Shown here one piece after another: positions 9,457 to 19,300 of a stretch of DNA of 33,291 bases (its first letter is position 1; each line of letters opens with the position of its first letter). The stretch lies in contig JAJXVG010000013.1 in NCBI GenBank assembly GCA_021782315.1, positions 1-33,291 on the forward strand, given 5' to 3'. This DNA is from Pseudomonadota bacterium (GTDB taxonomy: Bacteria > Pseudomonadota > Gammaproteobacteria > Burkholderiales > Rhodocyclaceae). A program made the position numbers and the translations under genes. The notes beneath the pieces are model-generated. The model worked only from the letters and a program-made list of their open reading frames with translations. It made no database searches and had not been told where the DNA came from.

Positions 9457-10952
9457 GCCACATCCTCGATGCCTTGAAGAGGCATGCGCAAAATACGCCA
9501 CGCCAGATTGCCCTGCAGGATCAGGAAGTCGTACTGGCTTACGGCGAACTGCCGGGTATTGTCGAGCAACTGGCCGGGCAATTGCTCGACACATCGTCGC
9601 AGACGGTGGCCATCCTCGCCGACAACAGCGTTGCCTGGGCCTTGGCCGACCTGGCGATACTGCAGGCCGGACTGGCCTGCATTCCCATGCCGCTTTTCTT
9701 CTCTCCCGGCCAACTGCTCCATGTGCTCAAAACAGCCGGCGTCGATGAAATCCTGACGGATCAGCCCGAACCCTTGCTGGCTGCCCTGCACTACCCCGGA
9801 CTGGCAGCCCTTCCGTTTTACCGCAACCTGCAGCGAATCCAACTGCCTGGTGCCCCCACAAGCCCCGCGACACTACCCGAAGGCACCAGGAAGGTGACCT
9901 TCACCTCGGGCACGACCGGGGAGCCCAAAGGAGTCTGCCTGCCTCTCGAAACACTGGAAAGCGTTGCCGCATCGTTGCAGACGGCCAGCGCCGCCGCTCG
10001 TGACGACCGGCATCTCTGTCTGCTGCCGTTATCCACCCTGCTTGAAAACATCGCCGGCATTTACACCCCGCTGCTGGCCGGCGCGACCGTATGCGTACCG
10101 AAGCTGGCCGATGTCGGCCTGACCGGCAGTTCGGCGCTAGATGCTCGACGCCTGTTGGCCTCACTCGGCGACTGGCAGGCCTGCACAGCCATCATGGTTC
10201 CCCAGATGCTGCAGGCCGTGCTGGCCACGGGTTCGAAAGACCTCCGCTTGCCGCCGCGATTGCGCTATCTGGCCGTGGGTGGCGCCCCACTCTCAGCGAC
10301 CCTGCTGGAAAGTGCAGAGGCACTGGGCTGGCCGGTTTTCGAAGGATACGGCCTGTCCGAATGCGGCTCGGTGGTTGCCGTAAACCAGCCGGGAATGCAG
10401 CGCCGGGGGAGCGTCGGCAAACCGCTGCCGCATCTTGACGTGAGCTTCGCCGAGGACGGCGAAATCCTGGTCCGGACCGGGCGCTGGCTGGGTTACCTGG
10501 GCCAGGCACAAACCGGCGAGACGATCGCGACGGGCGATTTCGGCCACTTCGACGAGGACGGGTTTCTCCACATCACCGGCCGCAAGAAAAATATCTTCAT
10601 CACATCCTTTGGCCGAAACGTCTCACCGGAATGGGTGGAAGGCGAACTCGCTGCCCACCCTGGCATTCTCCAGGCAGCGGTGTTCGGTGAAGGCCGGCCC
10701 TTCAACAGCGCGGTCATCGTTCCCCTGCCCGGCACCGCAGCGGACACCATACAGGCGGCGCTGGACAAGGCCAACCGTCGCCTGCCCGACTACGCGCAAG
10801 TGCGCGCCTGGATCGCCGCCGGCGAACCGTTCACCCCCCTCAATCAACTGGCGACGGCCAACGGCCGCTTGCGGCGCGAGCGCATACACGGGCGATATGC
10901 CGGCCAGATCGAGACCTTGTATCAATTCCCAGCCCGAACAGGACAGCAATGA
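9453..10952 (+). CDS. AMP-dependent acyl-CoA synthetase/ligase
   Basis: VTFTSGTTGEPKGV P-loop motif, EGYGLSECG, TGDFGHFDEDGFLHITGRKKN; ATG at 9453 overlaps the upstream TGA (ORF-track start 9339 is too far upstream). Confidence 0.93.
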   Translation: MSHILDALKRHAQNTPRQIALQDQEVVLAYGELPGIVEQLAGQLLDTSSQTVAILADNSVAWALADLAILQAGLACIPMPLFFSPGQLLHVLKTAGVDEILTDQPEPLLAALHYPGLAALPFYRNLQRIQLPGAPTSPATLPEGTRKVTFTSGTTGEPKGVCLPLETLESVAASLQTASAAARDDRHLCLLPLSTLLENIAGIYTPLLAGATVCVPKLADVGLTGSSALDARRLLASLGDWQACTAIMVPQMLQAVLATGSKDLRLPPRLRYLAVGGAPLSATLLESAEALGWPVFEGYGLSECGSVVAVNQPGMQRRGSVGKPLPHLDVSFAEDGEILVRTGRWLGYLGQAQTGETIATGDFGHFDEDGFLHITGRKKNIFITSFGRNVSPEWVEGELAAHPGILQAAVFGEGRPFNSAVIVPLPGTAADTIQAALDKANRRLPDYAQVRAWIAAGEPFTPLNQLATANGRLRRERIHGRYAGQIETLYQFPARTGQQ

Positions 10953-11608
10953 ACTTCTACCAACACCTGCAACAAGCCACCGCCGACGAGCGCCAGACGC
11001 TGCTTTCGGTCCCTCTGATCGGTGCCGCCCTGGCCGGCCGCGTCAATCGCCGCGATTACCTCGCATTTCTGAGCCGGGCCTACCACCACGTCAAACACAC
11101 CGTGCCGCTACTGATGGCATGCGGCGCCCGACTGCCCGATCAGGATGAGTGGCTGCGCACCGCCATTGCCCACTACATCGAGGAAGAGATCGGTCACCAC
11201 GAATGGATTCTCAACGACATCGAGGCCGCCGGCGGCGATGCCGCAGCTGTCCGGGCCAGCCGGCCCGATTTCGCTACCGACGTGATGGTCGCCTATGCCT
11301 ACGACACCGTGTCACGCCGCAATCCGGTCGGCTTTTTCGGCATGGTTTACGTCCTCGAAGGAACCAGTGTCAGCCTCGCTTCCCAACTCGCCGAAAAGCT
11401 CCAGAAATCCCTCGCCCTGCCTCCCGCCGCGTTCTCCTACCTGAGCAGTCACGGGGCCCTCGATATCGAGCATCTCGGGCATTTCGAAAAATTGGTGAAC
11501 CGCTTTGCCGACAGCGCCGACCGCGAAGCGGTGGTCGCTTGCGCCAAAACCTTTTTCCGCCTTTATGGCAACGTCCTGCGCAGCATCAAACTGGAGGAAG
11601 CAGCATGA
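10949..11608 (+). CDS. TenA/heme-oxygenase-like family protein, putative non-heme di-iron oxidase
   Basis: Helical protein with HYIEEEIGHHEWILND, VYVLEGTS, SHGALDIEHLGHFE; starts in an ATGA overlap. Confidence 0.85.
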   Translation: MNFYQHLQQATADERQTLLSVPLIGAALAGRVNRRDYLAFLSRAYHHVKHTVPLLMACGARLPDQDEWLRTAIAHYIEEEIGHHEWILNDIEAAGGDAAAVRASRPDFATDVMVAYAYDTVSRRNPVGFFGMVYVLEGTSVSLASQLAEKLQKSLALPPAAFSYLSSHGALDIEHLGHFEKLVNRFADSADREAVVACAKTFFRLYGNVLRSIKLEEAA

Positions 11609-12411
11609 AAATCGTCGGCAGCAACATCTTGATTACTGGCGCCAGCGGCGGCATAGGCGGCGCGATTTCCCGCCAGTTGGCCAAGCAAGGCGCCTCGCTC
11701 GTTCTGGTCAGCCGGGATGACGACAGCTTGCAGAAGATGGGCAGGGAACTTCGCGACAGCGGCAACAATGCCATTGCCATCACCTGCGACCTGGGCCAAG
11801 CCGGCCAACCGGCCGCGCTGATAGAGGAAGCCCTGAAACGGCGCGGCGGCATCGACATCCTGATCAACTGTGCCGGCATCCAGAATTTCGGCTTTTTCGC
11901 CGACGAAAAACCGGCCGACACCGAAGCCTTGTTCACGGTCAACACCATGGTGCCGATCGCCCTGATCAACGCCGTGCTGCCGCACATGCTGGCAAAGGGG
12001 AGCGGCCGGATCGTCAATGTCGGGTCAATTTTCGGATCGATCGGTTTCCCCTGTTTCGCCGCCTATTCGGCCAGCAAGTTCGCCCTCAGAGGATTTTCCG
12101 AAGCGCTTCGCCGGGAACTGGCCAGCAGCGGCGTCGGTGTCACCTATGTCGCTCCGCGCTTCACCAGGACGCCCTTCAATCGAGGCCCCGTCACCCGCAT
12201 GGCCGAGATTTTAAAGATGAACCAGGATGACCCCGAACGGGTCGCCAGGCAAGTCGTTTCGGCCATCGAAAACGACGGCCGCGACCGCTATCTCGGCTGG
12301 CCGGAAAAGATCTTCGTTCGCATCAACTCGATTCTCCCCCGCCTGGTCGACGCCAGCCTGATCAAGCAGGTCGAGTTGATGCGCCCCTTCGCCACAGAAT
12401 CCACCCGTTAA
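11605..12411 (+). CDS. short-chain dehydrogenase/reductase (SDR)
   Basis: TGASGGIGGAISRQL cofactor motif, NCAGI, YSASKFAL catalytic motif; ATG overlaps the upstream TGA. Confidence 0.94.
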   Translation: MKIVGSNILITGASGGIGGAISRQLAKQGASLVLVSRDDDSLQKMGRELRDSGNNAIAITCDLGQAGQPAALIEEALKRRGGIDILINCAGIQNFGFFADEKPADTEALFTVNTMVPIALINAVLPHMLAKGSGRIVNVGSIFGSIGFPCFAAYSASKFALRGFSEALRRELASSGVGVTYVAPRFTRTPFNRGPVTRMAEILKMNQDDPERVARQVVSAIENDGRDRYLGWPEKIFVRINSILPRLVDASLIKQVELMRPFATESTR

Positions 12412-12432
12412 TTCAACACCCGGAGATCATCC

Positions 12433-13104
12433 ATGTTTTTGAAAAAATCAATCGCCGCACTATTCCTGAGCGCCGCACTGAACGCAGTCGCACTGGCGGC
12501 ACCGGTCAGTCTCGACGACTCAATCGCCGAGGTCGCCCACCGTTGGGCCAGGATCAACTACCAGACCCCGGACGGCGAAAAGGAAAAAGCCTTCCAGAAA
12601 CTGATCGCCGATGCCAGGCAGTTGTCGCAAACCTTCCCCGGCAAGGCAGAACCCATGATCTGGCACGCCATCACACTGTCCAGCGCGGCCAAGGTCGAAG
12701 GCGGCCTGGGTGGTCTGAGCAAGGCAAAAGAAGCACGGGACCTGTTGCTGGCCTCGGAAAAGATCAACCCGGGCGCACTGAACGGATCGATCTACAACTC
12801 GCTGGGCAGCCTCTACGCGAAGGTTCCGGGATGGCCTATCGGCTTCGGCGACAAGAAAAAAGCCAGGGAATATTTCGACAAGGCGCTGGCCATCAATCCG
12901 AACGGCATCGATCCGAATTACTTCTACGCAGACCTGCTCGCCGAACAGGGCGAATACGCCCGTGCCGTGGAACTCCTCAAACACGCCCTGAGTGCACCGC
13001 CCCGGGCCGGCCGGGAGGATGCCGACGTCGGACGCAGGCAGGACATTCAGCGCCTGCTCGACGACATCAAGCAAAAACATGGCGATCAACTCGCAAAGCA
13101 GTAA
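12433..13104 (+). CDS. secreted TPR-like protein
   Basis: Signal peptide MFLKKSIAALFLSAALNAVALA; TPR-like EYFDKALAINPNGIDPNYFYADLLAEQGEYARAVELLKHAL. Confidence 0.8.
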   Translation: MFLKKSIAALFLSAALNAVALAAPVSLDDSIAEVAHRWARINYQTPDGEKEKAFQKLIADARQLSQTFPGKAEPMIWHAITLSSAAKVEGGLGGLSKAKEARDLLLASEKINPGALNGSIYNSLGSLYAKVPGWPIGFGDKKKAREYFDKALAINPNGIDPNYFYADLLAEQGEYARAVELLKHALSAPPRAGREDADVGRRQDIQRLLDDIKQKHGDQLAKQ

Positions 13105-13243
13105 ACAGGTGAAATCGAAGGTTCACCGGCCGACCGGGGCCGGCCTGATCGACGCCATTTCCTGTTCCGCCCTTGCGCTTGCCGGCATGGGCGGATGGCT
13201 GTGGCTTTACATCAGTCTCTCCTGCAGCCAGCCATTTCCCTGA
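13079..13243 (+). CDS. small single-TM protein (54 aa) overlapping the TPR gene end
   Basis: ATG at 13079; TM-like LIDAISCSALALAGMGGWLWLYISL; overlaps the upstream stop as elsewhere in the operon. Confidence 0.45.
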   Translation: MAINSQSSKQVKSKVHRPTGAGLIDAISCSALALAGMGGWLWLYISLSCSQPFP

Positions 13244-13253
13244 CGCCGATTCT

Positions 13254-13277
13254 CCATCGGGGCTTCGGCCTCGATGG
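13254..13277 (+). terminator. strong hairpin CCATCGGGGC-TTCG-GCCTCGATGG at operon end
   Basis: 10-bp stem (one G-T pair) with UUCG tetraloop 10 bp after the stop at 13243; no T-tract, so may be 3'-end stabilising rather than an intrinsic terminator. Confidence 0.5.
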
Positions 13278-13835
13278 GCGCACCGGATGCTGCTTACCGA
13301 ACGGCTGCCAAGCCGATTGCCGATCCTTCGAACAAATGCCTCAAGCCTGAGATGACTCAGATCAACTTACTGGCACCGCCGGCATTAGATGTGAAAACAC
13401 ACATTGGCGTCACCACCGAAAGGAAGCCAGATCATGGATCGACACCGGCACGCCGCTAATCGCAAGCTCCCGCTTGTCCTCTTGACCCTTCACCAAAAGG
13501 ACTGAAAACGAATCAATACCCGGCCAACAGGGTCGCTGTGTGGAATTGAGCGCAAACCATCATTCCAGGCGCTTGTAACAACGGTATTTGTGCGATGGTC
13601 AAGGGGGTTTTCATTGCATTTACAACAGAAACACTCTAATGTTTATGGAATACACAGATGGCAATTATTTACCAAAAACATCAAGCAACCAAGTGAGCTT
13701 TCGGCCCCCTCCCCAGATTTTCTTTAACAAGAAAATGTTATTTTCGATATTTCGTTAAATATTTCTTCATCGCAAGCAGATCATCCATACAAAATTCCAT
13801 TTCCAGAGAATTTTGATAATTTGCATTGAGTTCAT

Positions 13836-14384
13836 ATGCGTGAATTTCAGCCCGGCTATACGCTTGTAGAAATGATGGTCTCTATCGTCATCATCTCGAT
13901 ACTGTTGATGATAGGCGTACCGTCCTATAGCTCCGTAACGACTTCGAATCGCATCTCCTATGAAGTTAACGAGCTGATGGGCGATATAGAACTGGGGCGA
14001 AGTGAAGCATTGAAACGCGGGCTGACCGTAATTGTTTGCCCATCGACGGATGGGATCAACTGTTCCACGGGAACCAACTGGGCACAGGGTTGGGTCGTGT
14101 TCACGAGCACCGGGGACTGCACTTCGAGCACAGGCCAAGTGGTACGAATAAAGCAGGCCTTGGCCGGGAATGATACGGCCGTCTTCACAGCGAATGTGGC
14201 GGGGAACGACTCCCTTTGCTTTACGCGCTCAGGCCTCTTGTCATCTGACTACAACGGGATGTTTTTCTTCAACGCTGCCTCACCGAGCAGTTCGTACCTG
14301 CGCTGCGTTACGGTTTCGGCAATGGGGCGAGCGCAGTCATATCGGAACGGCCAGCTTGATGCCAGCGGAAATTTATGCCAATAG
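13836..14384 (+). CDS. fimT: type IV minor pilin, FimT/GspH family
   Basis: Prepilin-like QPGYTLVEMMVSIVIISILLMIGVPSY; first in the minor-pilin cluster. Confidence 0.85.
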   Translation: MREFQPGYTLVEMMVSIVIISILLMIGVPSYSSVTTSNRISYEVNELMGDIELGRSEALKRGLTVIVCPSTDGINCSTGTNWAQGWVVFTSTGDCTSSTGQVVRIKQALAGNDTAVFTANVAGNDSLCFTRSGLLSSDYNGMFFFNAASPSSSYLRCVTVSAMGRAQSYRNGQLDASGNLCQ

Positions 14385-14980
14385 TTTCTTATTCCACTGA
14401 ACTTTTAAGGCAAGCAGCGGACGGCCAAAAGACTGAGCAGGGATTTACCCTCGTCGAGGTACTTGTCGCACTGGTCATCATTGCCGTTGGTTTATTGGGA
14501 ATTGCAGGCATGAATGCATTGGCGATCAGCAATACCAGCGTAGCAAGAACCCGTAGTTTGGCAGCCATTTTTGCCCAGAGCCTTTCCGCCGCCATGGGCG
14601 CCAATCCCGCATACTGGGCGGGGACTACGGGCACAGGAGTTGCAACCAGCTACAAGCCGCCCGCTTTGATGACCGTCACCTCGTCGGGTGGGAGTGTAAC
14701 CTTGGGCGATAGCGTGCTCAATGGGCTGAATACGGATTGCGTTGCCACATCATGCCCGCCGGATGCGATGGCTGCCTATGATGTCAAAAAATGGGGGGCG
14801 GACGTTGCGGCGCAGCTTCCCGGTGGCACGGGAAACATAGCATGCGCCGTAACCACAAAACCCTATGTCTGCGTCATCAGCGTCGCGTGGTCTGAAAAAT
14901 ATCAGGCGCTCAAGCCTGCGGCGGGAAATATTGCGGCTCCGGCAAGCGCTCAGACCTTTCAATTGATCGTTCAGCCATGA
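14375..14980 (+). CDS. pilV: type IV pilus modification protein PilV
   Basis: QGFTLVEVLVALVIIAVGLLGIAGMNALAISNT, typical of PilV. Confidence 0.9.
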   Translation: MPIVSYSTELLRQAADGQKTEQGFTLVEVLVALVIIAVGLLGIAGMNALAISNTSVARTRSLAAIFAQSLSAAMGANPAYWAGTTGTGVATSYKPPALMTVTSSGGSVTLGDSVLNGLNTDCVATSCPPDAMAAYDVKKWGADVAAQLPGGTGNIACAVTTKPYVCVISVAWSEKYQALKPAAGNIAAPASAQTFQLIVQP

Positions 14981-15801
14981 TCGAATTCAAGCTTTCGGAG
15001 TGGAAACTCAGTAACCAAGATCAATTCGCAAGCAGCAAGCATACCCAACACGGCGTTGGCCTGGTCGAACTGATGGTAGGGGTTGCGCTTGCCCTGTTTT
15101 TGCTGCTTGGCCTGTTTTCCATTTTCAATACCACGCGAATCACTTACAGCGCGCAGACCGGTTTGACGCAATTGCAAGAAAAGCAGCGCAACGCGGTTTC
15201 GTTGATGAAAGGTGTAATCCAGTTGGCAGGCTACTTCCCGGCACCTGCAACCCAATTGTTGAGCTCCGACCCTTCCGAAATAAAAAATAGCGTGTTCCCC
15301 GCTGGCACAAATGGAATCTACACACTGGGCGGATCAATTTTTGGCACCTATGGGGGTGCAGGCAATAACGACACATTACGCATTCGATTCCAGACCGGTC
15401 CCAACGACACGGCGCCAATCCCCAATTGCCAAGGCAATATCAATAATACGGGGACTAATACCGTATACGACAATCTATTTAGTGTTGTGAACAATTCCAA
15501 CGACGGCAAAAGCTATCTGGCTTGTGCAGTAGGCGTCAATGGTGGCGCCGTGGGAGCTAACCAGTACCTTATTGACGGCGTAAGCAGTCTCCAAGTGCTT
15601 TACGGGGTAGACGCCCAGGGTCAGGGGTCGGTTACCCAATACGTCAATGCTTCTTATTTCACGGGAGCAGCCCAACTCAAATGGAGCCAAGTACACTCGA
15701 TCAAAATCATCATTGGCTATGCCAACCCCAACGCTGCGACCGCAGGTCAACCGGCAACGGTTACGACAACCCAGACCATTCAAGTGATGGGCAACCAATG
15801 A
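14977..15801 (+). CDS. pilW: type IV pilus assembly protein PilW
   Basis: HGVGLVELMVGVALALFLLLGLFSIFNTTRITYSAQTGLTQLQE; ATGA overlap with pilV. Confidence 0.9.
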   Translation: MIEFKLSEWKLSNQDQFASSKHTQHGVGLVELMVGVALALFLLLGLFSIFNTTRITYSAQTGLTQLQEKQRNAVSLMKGVIQLAGYFPAPATQLLSSDPSEIKNSVFPAGTNGIYTLGGSIFGTYGGAGNNDTLRIRFQTGPNDTAPIPNCQGNINNTGTNTVYDNLFSVVNNSNDGKSYLACAVGVNGGAVGANQYLIDGVSSLQVLYGVDAQGQGSVTQYVNASYFTGAAQLKWSQVHSIKIIIGYANPNAATAGQPATVTTTQTIQVMGNQ

Positions 15802-16394
15802 TCGCAAATATCCTGCAATTTCATAACCGTCGAGAGATAAGGTCGATACCGGATCGGCGCCAGAATGGTTTTATCATCATTGCAAGCATGCTAATGCTGG
15901 TGGTGCTGACGCTCATTCAATTGGCGATGACCCGAAGTTATTGGATACAGGAAATGATGGGGGGCAACTCCATGGAAAAAGCGCGAGCCGTGAATGCCGC
16001 ACAGAGCGCGCTACAAAATGCGGAATGGTGGCTGCTTCAAAACCCCTCCGCCAATTCCGCGACCTGCGCAGCCGGCCTTTTGCCGCCGAAGGCCTGCACC
16101 ACCAGGGCTTCTCTTACGCCAAGTGGCTCGAAGCCGCTTGCAGCGCGGGTTGATTACACGCCATCGGGAATGAGTGTGCACAGCAACGGGGGGGCCGGAA
16201 ATTATTATTCACAACCTGGCTACCATATTCAATCGCTTTATTCGTCACCCGATGGTTCGGCAAATTATTACCGAGTGACTGCTTTTGGCTACGGCGGCAA
16301 TCAATATGCAATCGCTGTCGTTCAAAGCCTTTTTCAAATCAATTTCAACACCAATGTTAACGGCAATACCGTCAAAAATTTGGGGCTTCAATAA
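15798..16394 (+). CDS. pilX: type IV pilus assembly protein PilX
   Basis: QNGFIIIASMLMLVVLTLIQLAMTRSYWIQEMMGGNSMEKARAVNAAQSALQNAEWWL; ATG overlaps the pilW stop. Confidence 0.88.
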   Translation: MIANILQFHNRREIRSIPDRRQNGFIIIASMLMLVVLTLIQLAMTRSYWIQEMMGGNSMEKARAVNAAQSALQNAEWWLLQNPSANSATCAAGLLPPKACTTRASLTPSGSKPLAARVDYTPSGMSVHSNGGAGNYYSQPGYHIQSLYSSPDGSANYYRVTAFGYGGNQYAIAVVQSLFQINFNTNVNGNTVKNLGLQ

Positions 16395-19300
16395 TGAAAT
16401 CAATGTGGAGAAGGCTACTTTGGAGTTGTCTCGTTCTTGGCAATCTGCTTCTGTCCGATATTCTGCATGCACAACTAATAATCACTGACAACTTCACCGG
16501 CGCGAGCAGTGCCAATAACTGGCTACTGCCTGTTGCCGGCGATGGAACGACCAATACCGCCTGCCTTACCGCGGGAAACAATACCAACGTGGGAAGCCCG
16601 ACCGTTGCCGGATCTCCTCCGGCCTGTCTGTTAATTCAAGACACTCCAGGCCAAGGAGCGCTCCGACTGACAGATGCGTTAAATAACCAGCACGGGGGCA
16701 TCATTTCAAATTTCACTTTCCCGACGAGTCAAGGGATTCAGGTCACCTTCACGACCTATACCTATGGCGGCACAGGAGCAGACGGCATAACCTTCTTTCT
16801 GGCCGACGGCTCCCAGCAGGTCACTATCGGGGGAACGGGTGGCTCGCTTGGCTATACCTGTTCCAACGTGAACGGGGGATATAACGGGGTCATTGGCGGC
16901 TATCTCGGACTGGGAGTAGACGAGTACGGAAACTTTCTCAACCCGGGAGACAATACCGCGAGCGGCCCCGGATTCTATGCCGGCCGTATCGGCCTGAGAG
17001 GAAGCGGGAGTATCTCCTGGGCATGGCTGAACAGCCAATACCCGAGCAACTATCTCTCGGCGGCGACCTCCGCACAGCAACAGTCAGGCGTTCAGGCAAC
17101 TTGCAAAACGGGGAAGCTACAGCAACCAACGGGCATTACCACCAACACGACCTGGAGTTGGGCTTCTACCAGTACGCCAAACGCGTGCACCAGTTGGCTG
17201 ACTAGCTACTCGATCCTAAATGCCTATAATTCAACCGATTATCCCACCACCAGCGGGTCCGGGAAAAACAAGGTCACCATGGGAAATACGGACCAGCAGG
17301 CCGGCATAAATGCGACCTGTTCAACGGGCTTGGTACAAAAGGCGTCCTACAATACCACGACAAAATCATGGTCCTGGACCACGGCAAGTGCCAAGACGCC
17401 CGTCTCGGCTATTTGTCAAGCAAACGGGCTGACATACTCCTGGTTGAATTCCCAATACCCTTCAAACTATCCCAATACGGTCACCAGCAGTTCTGATCAA
17501 ACGGCGGCACAGAACGCGACGTGCACCACGGGCTACATACAGCAAGGAACGGCGACAACGACGACCAGCACTTCCAATCTCAGCTGGAGCTCGACAACGA
17601 CCTCTCTACCTGATTACCCCGCATTTACCAACGGCTATACGATTTTGCCCTCTTCAACCCCAATTGGAAGCAGTGCGACGACACGCGCCAATGCCACGCC
17701 GATCAACTATAAGCTCAAGATTACTCCTGATGGCTACCTGAGCTTCTGGTACAGCTATAACAGTGGCGCTTATCAACAGGTTTTGACGAACCAGAATATC
17801 ATTGCCTCAAACGGTGCCTTACCTGCGAATTTCCGTTTTGGCTTTACGGGCTCCACTGGTGGCAGCAACAACGTTCACGAAATCAGCTGTTTCCAGGCGA
17901 CGCCAGCGAGCACTTCGAGCGGTTCGGCGGCAATCAGCCTGCCAACCGGACAGTATCAGACCGGCGCCCAGATTTATATTGCGAGTTACCACGCCGACAA
18001 CTGGTGGGGGCAAGTGATATCCGACAATCTTCTCTATTCAAGCAGCACGGGCAGCGTAACCGTCGCCACTACCGCCAATTGGGATGCTTCTTGTGTTTTG
18101 ACCGGCGGCACTTGCACGAGCACAGGAAGCACCACCAACGCTACGGCGCAATCACCGAGCGCTTCAGCGACTGGAGGGCGGCAGATTCTCACGTGGAACG
18201 GAAGCAGCGGCGTTGGCCTGGAATGGGCTACGACGACTTCGGGCACGACGTTGAATAGTGTTCAGCAAGCGGAATTGGGGGCGGGAGACAATCAGGGCAA
18301 CAATCGCCTGAATTATCTCCGAGGGGATCGCTCGAATGAAGTCACATCCAGCGGCACCGGACTGTTTCGGGCAAGGACCAGTGTGCTGGGCGACGTGATC
18401 AATTCCAGCCCAACATGGGTTGGCCCCCCGGTTGCGCCCTACCCTACCTCATCATATTCAGTTCAGACAGCCTGGACAGATCAGCTCTATGCCTCTCAGA
18501 CGCCTGCAGAGAATGGCTCCGCGGCTCAAACATACGGTCAATTCCAATCCAGTTTTGAAACACGTGAAAATCTGATATTCGCCGGCGCCAACGATGGCAT
18601 GCTGCACGGATTCAGAACAGGGTCATATGATGCAAATGGCAATTACACAACAGCGACCTATTCGAATGACGGCCATGAAGATATCGCTTATATGCCAGCC
18701 TGGTCATTAGATTTAATTCACAACAGTTCAAACCCAGGTCTTGATTTTTCCAGTACGCAATACGGTCACAATTATTTTCTTGATGCGACACCAGGAGCCG
18801 GTGATCTTTTCTACAATAACGAATGGCATACCTGGTTGATCGGCGGCCTGGGTTATGGCGGTTCCGCGATCTATTCTTTAGATATTACAGATCCGACCAA
18901 GTTCTCCGAGAGCAATGCAAGCGGCCTGGTAATTGGCGAATGGAGTTTCAACGCAAGCGATCCAGTTTGGCAATATTTGGGCAACAGCTACGGAACACCG
19001 CAGATTCGTCGTTTTCATAACGGTCAATGGGGAGCGGTATTCGGAAATGGCTGGTGCCTGGCATCGGATGCAGCAAACGGGAATTGCACTCAAACGAGCA
19101 CGGGGCATGCCGGCATTTATTTGATGCTTGTAAATTCAACAACTGGCAGCCCAAGCTTCTATTTTCTGGATACCGGAGTGGGTTCCCCCGCTTCGCCCGA
19201 TGGAATCGCCTATGTAACCCCTGCAGATTTGGATGGCGACCATATAACAGACTACGTCTATGCCGGTGACCTGCACGGCAACGTCTGGCGCTATGATTTT

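Noticed and set aside
13597-13613. sigma-54-like AGGGGGTTTTCATTGCA upstream of fimT
   Set aside because: GG-N10-GC spacing fits only by choosing within a G-run, the -24 side is poor, and it lies over 200 bp from the start codon.
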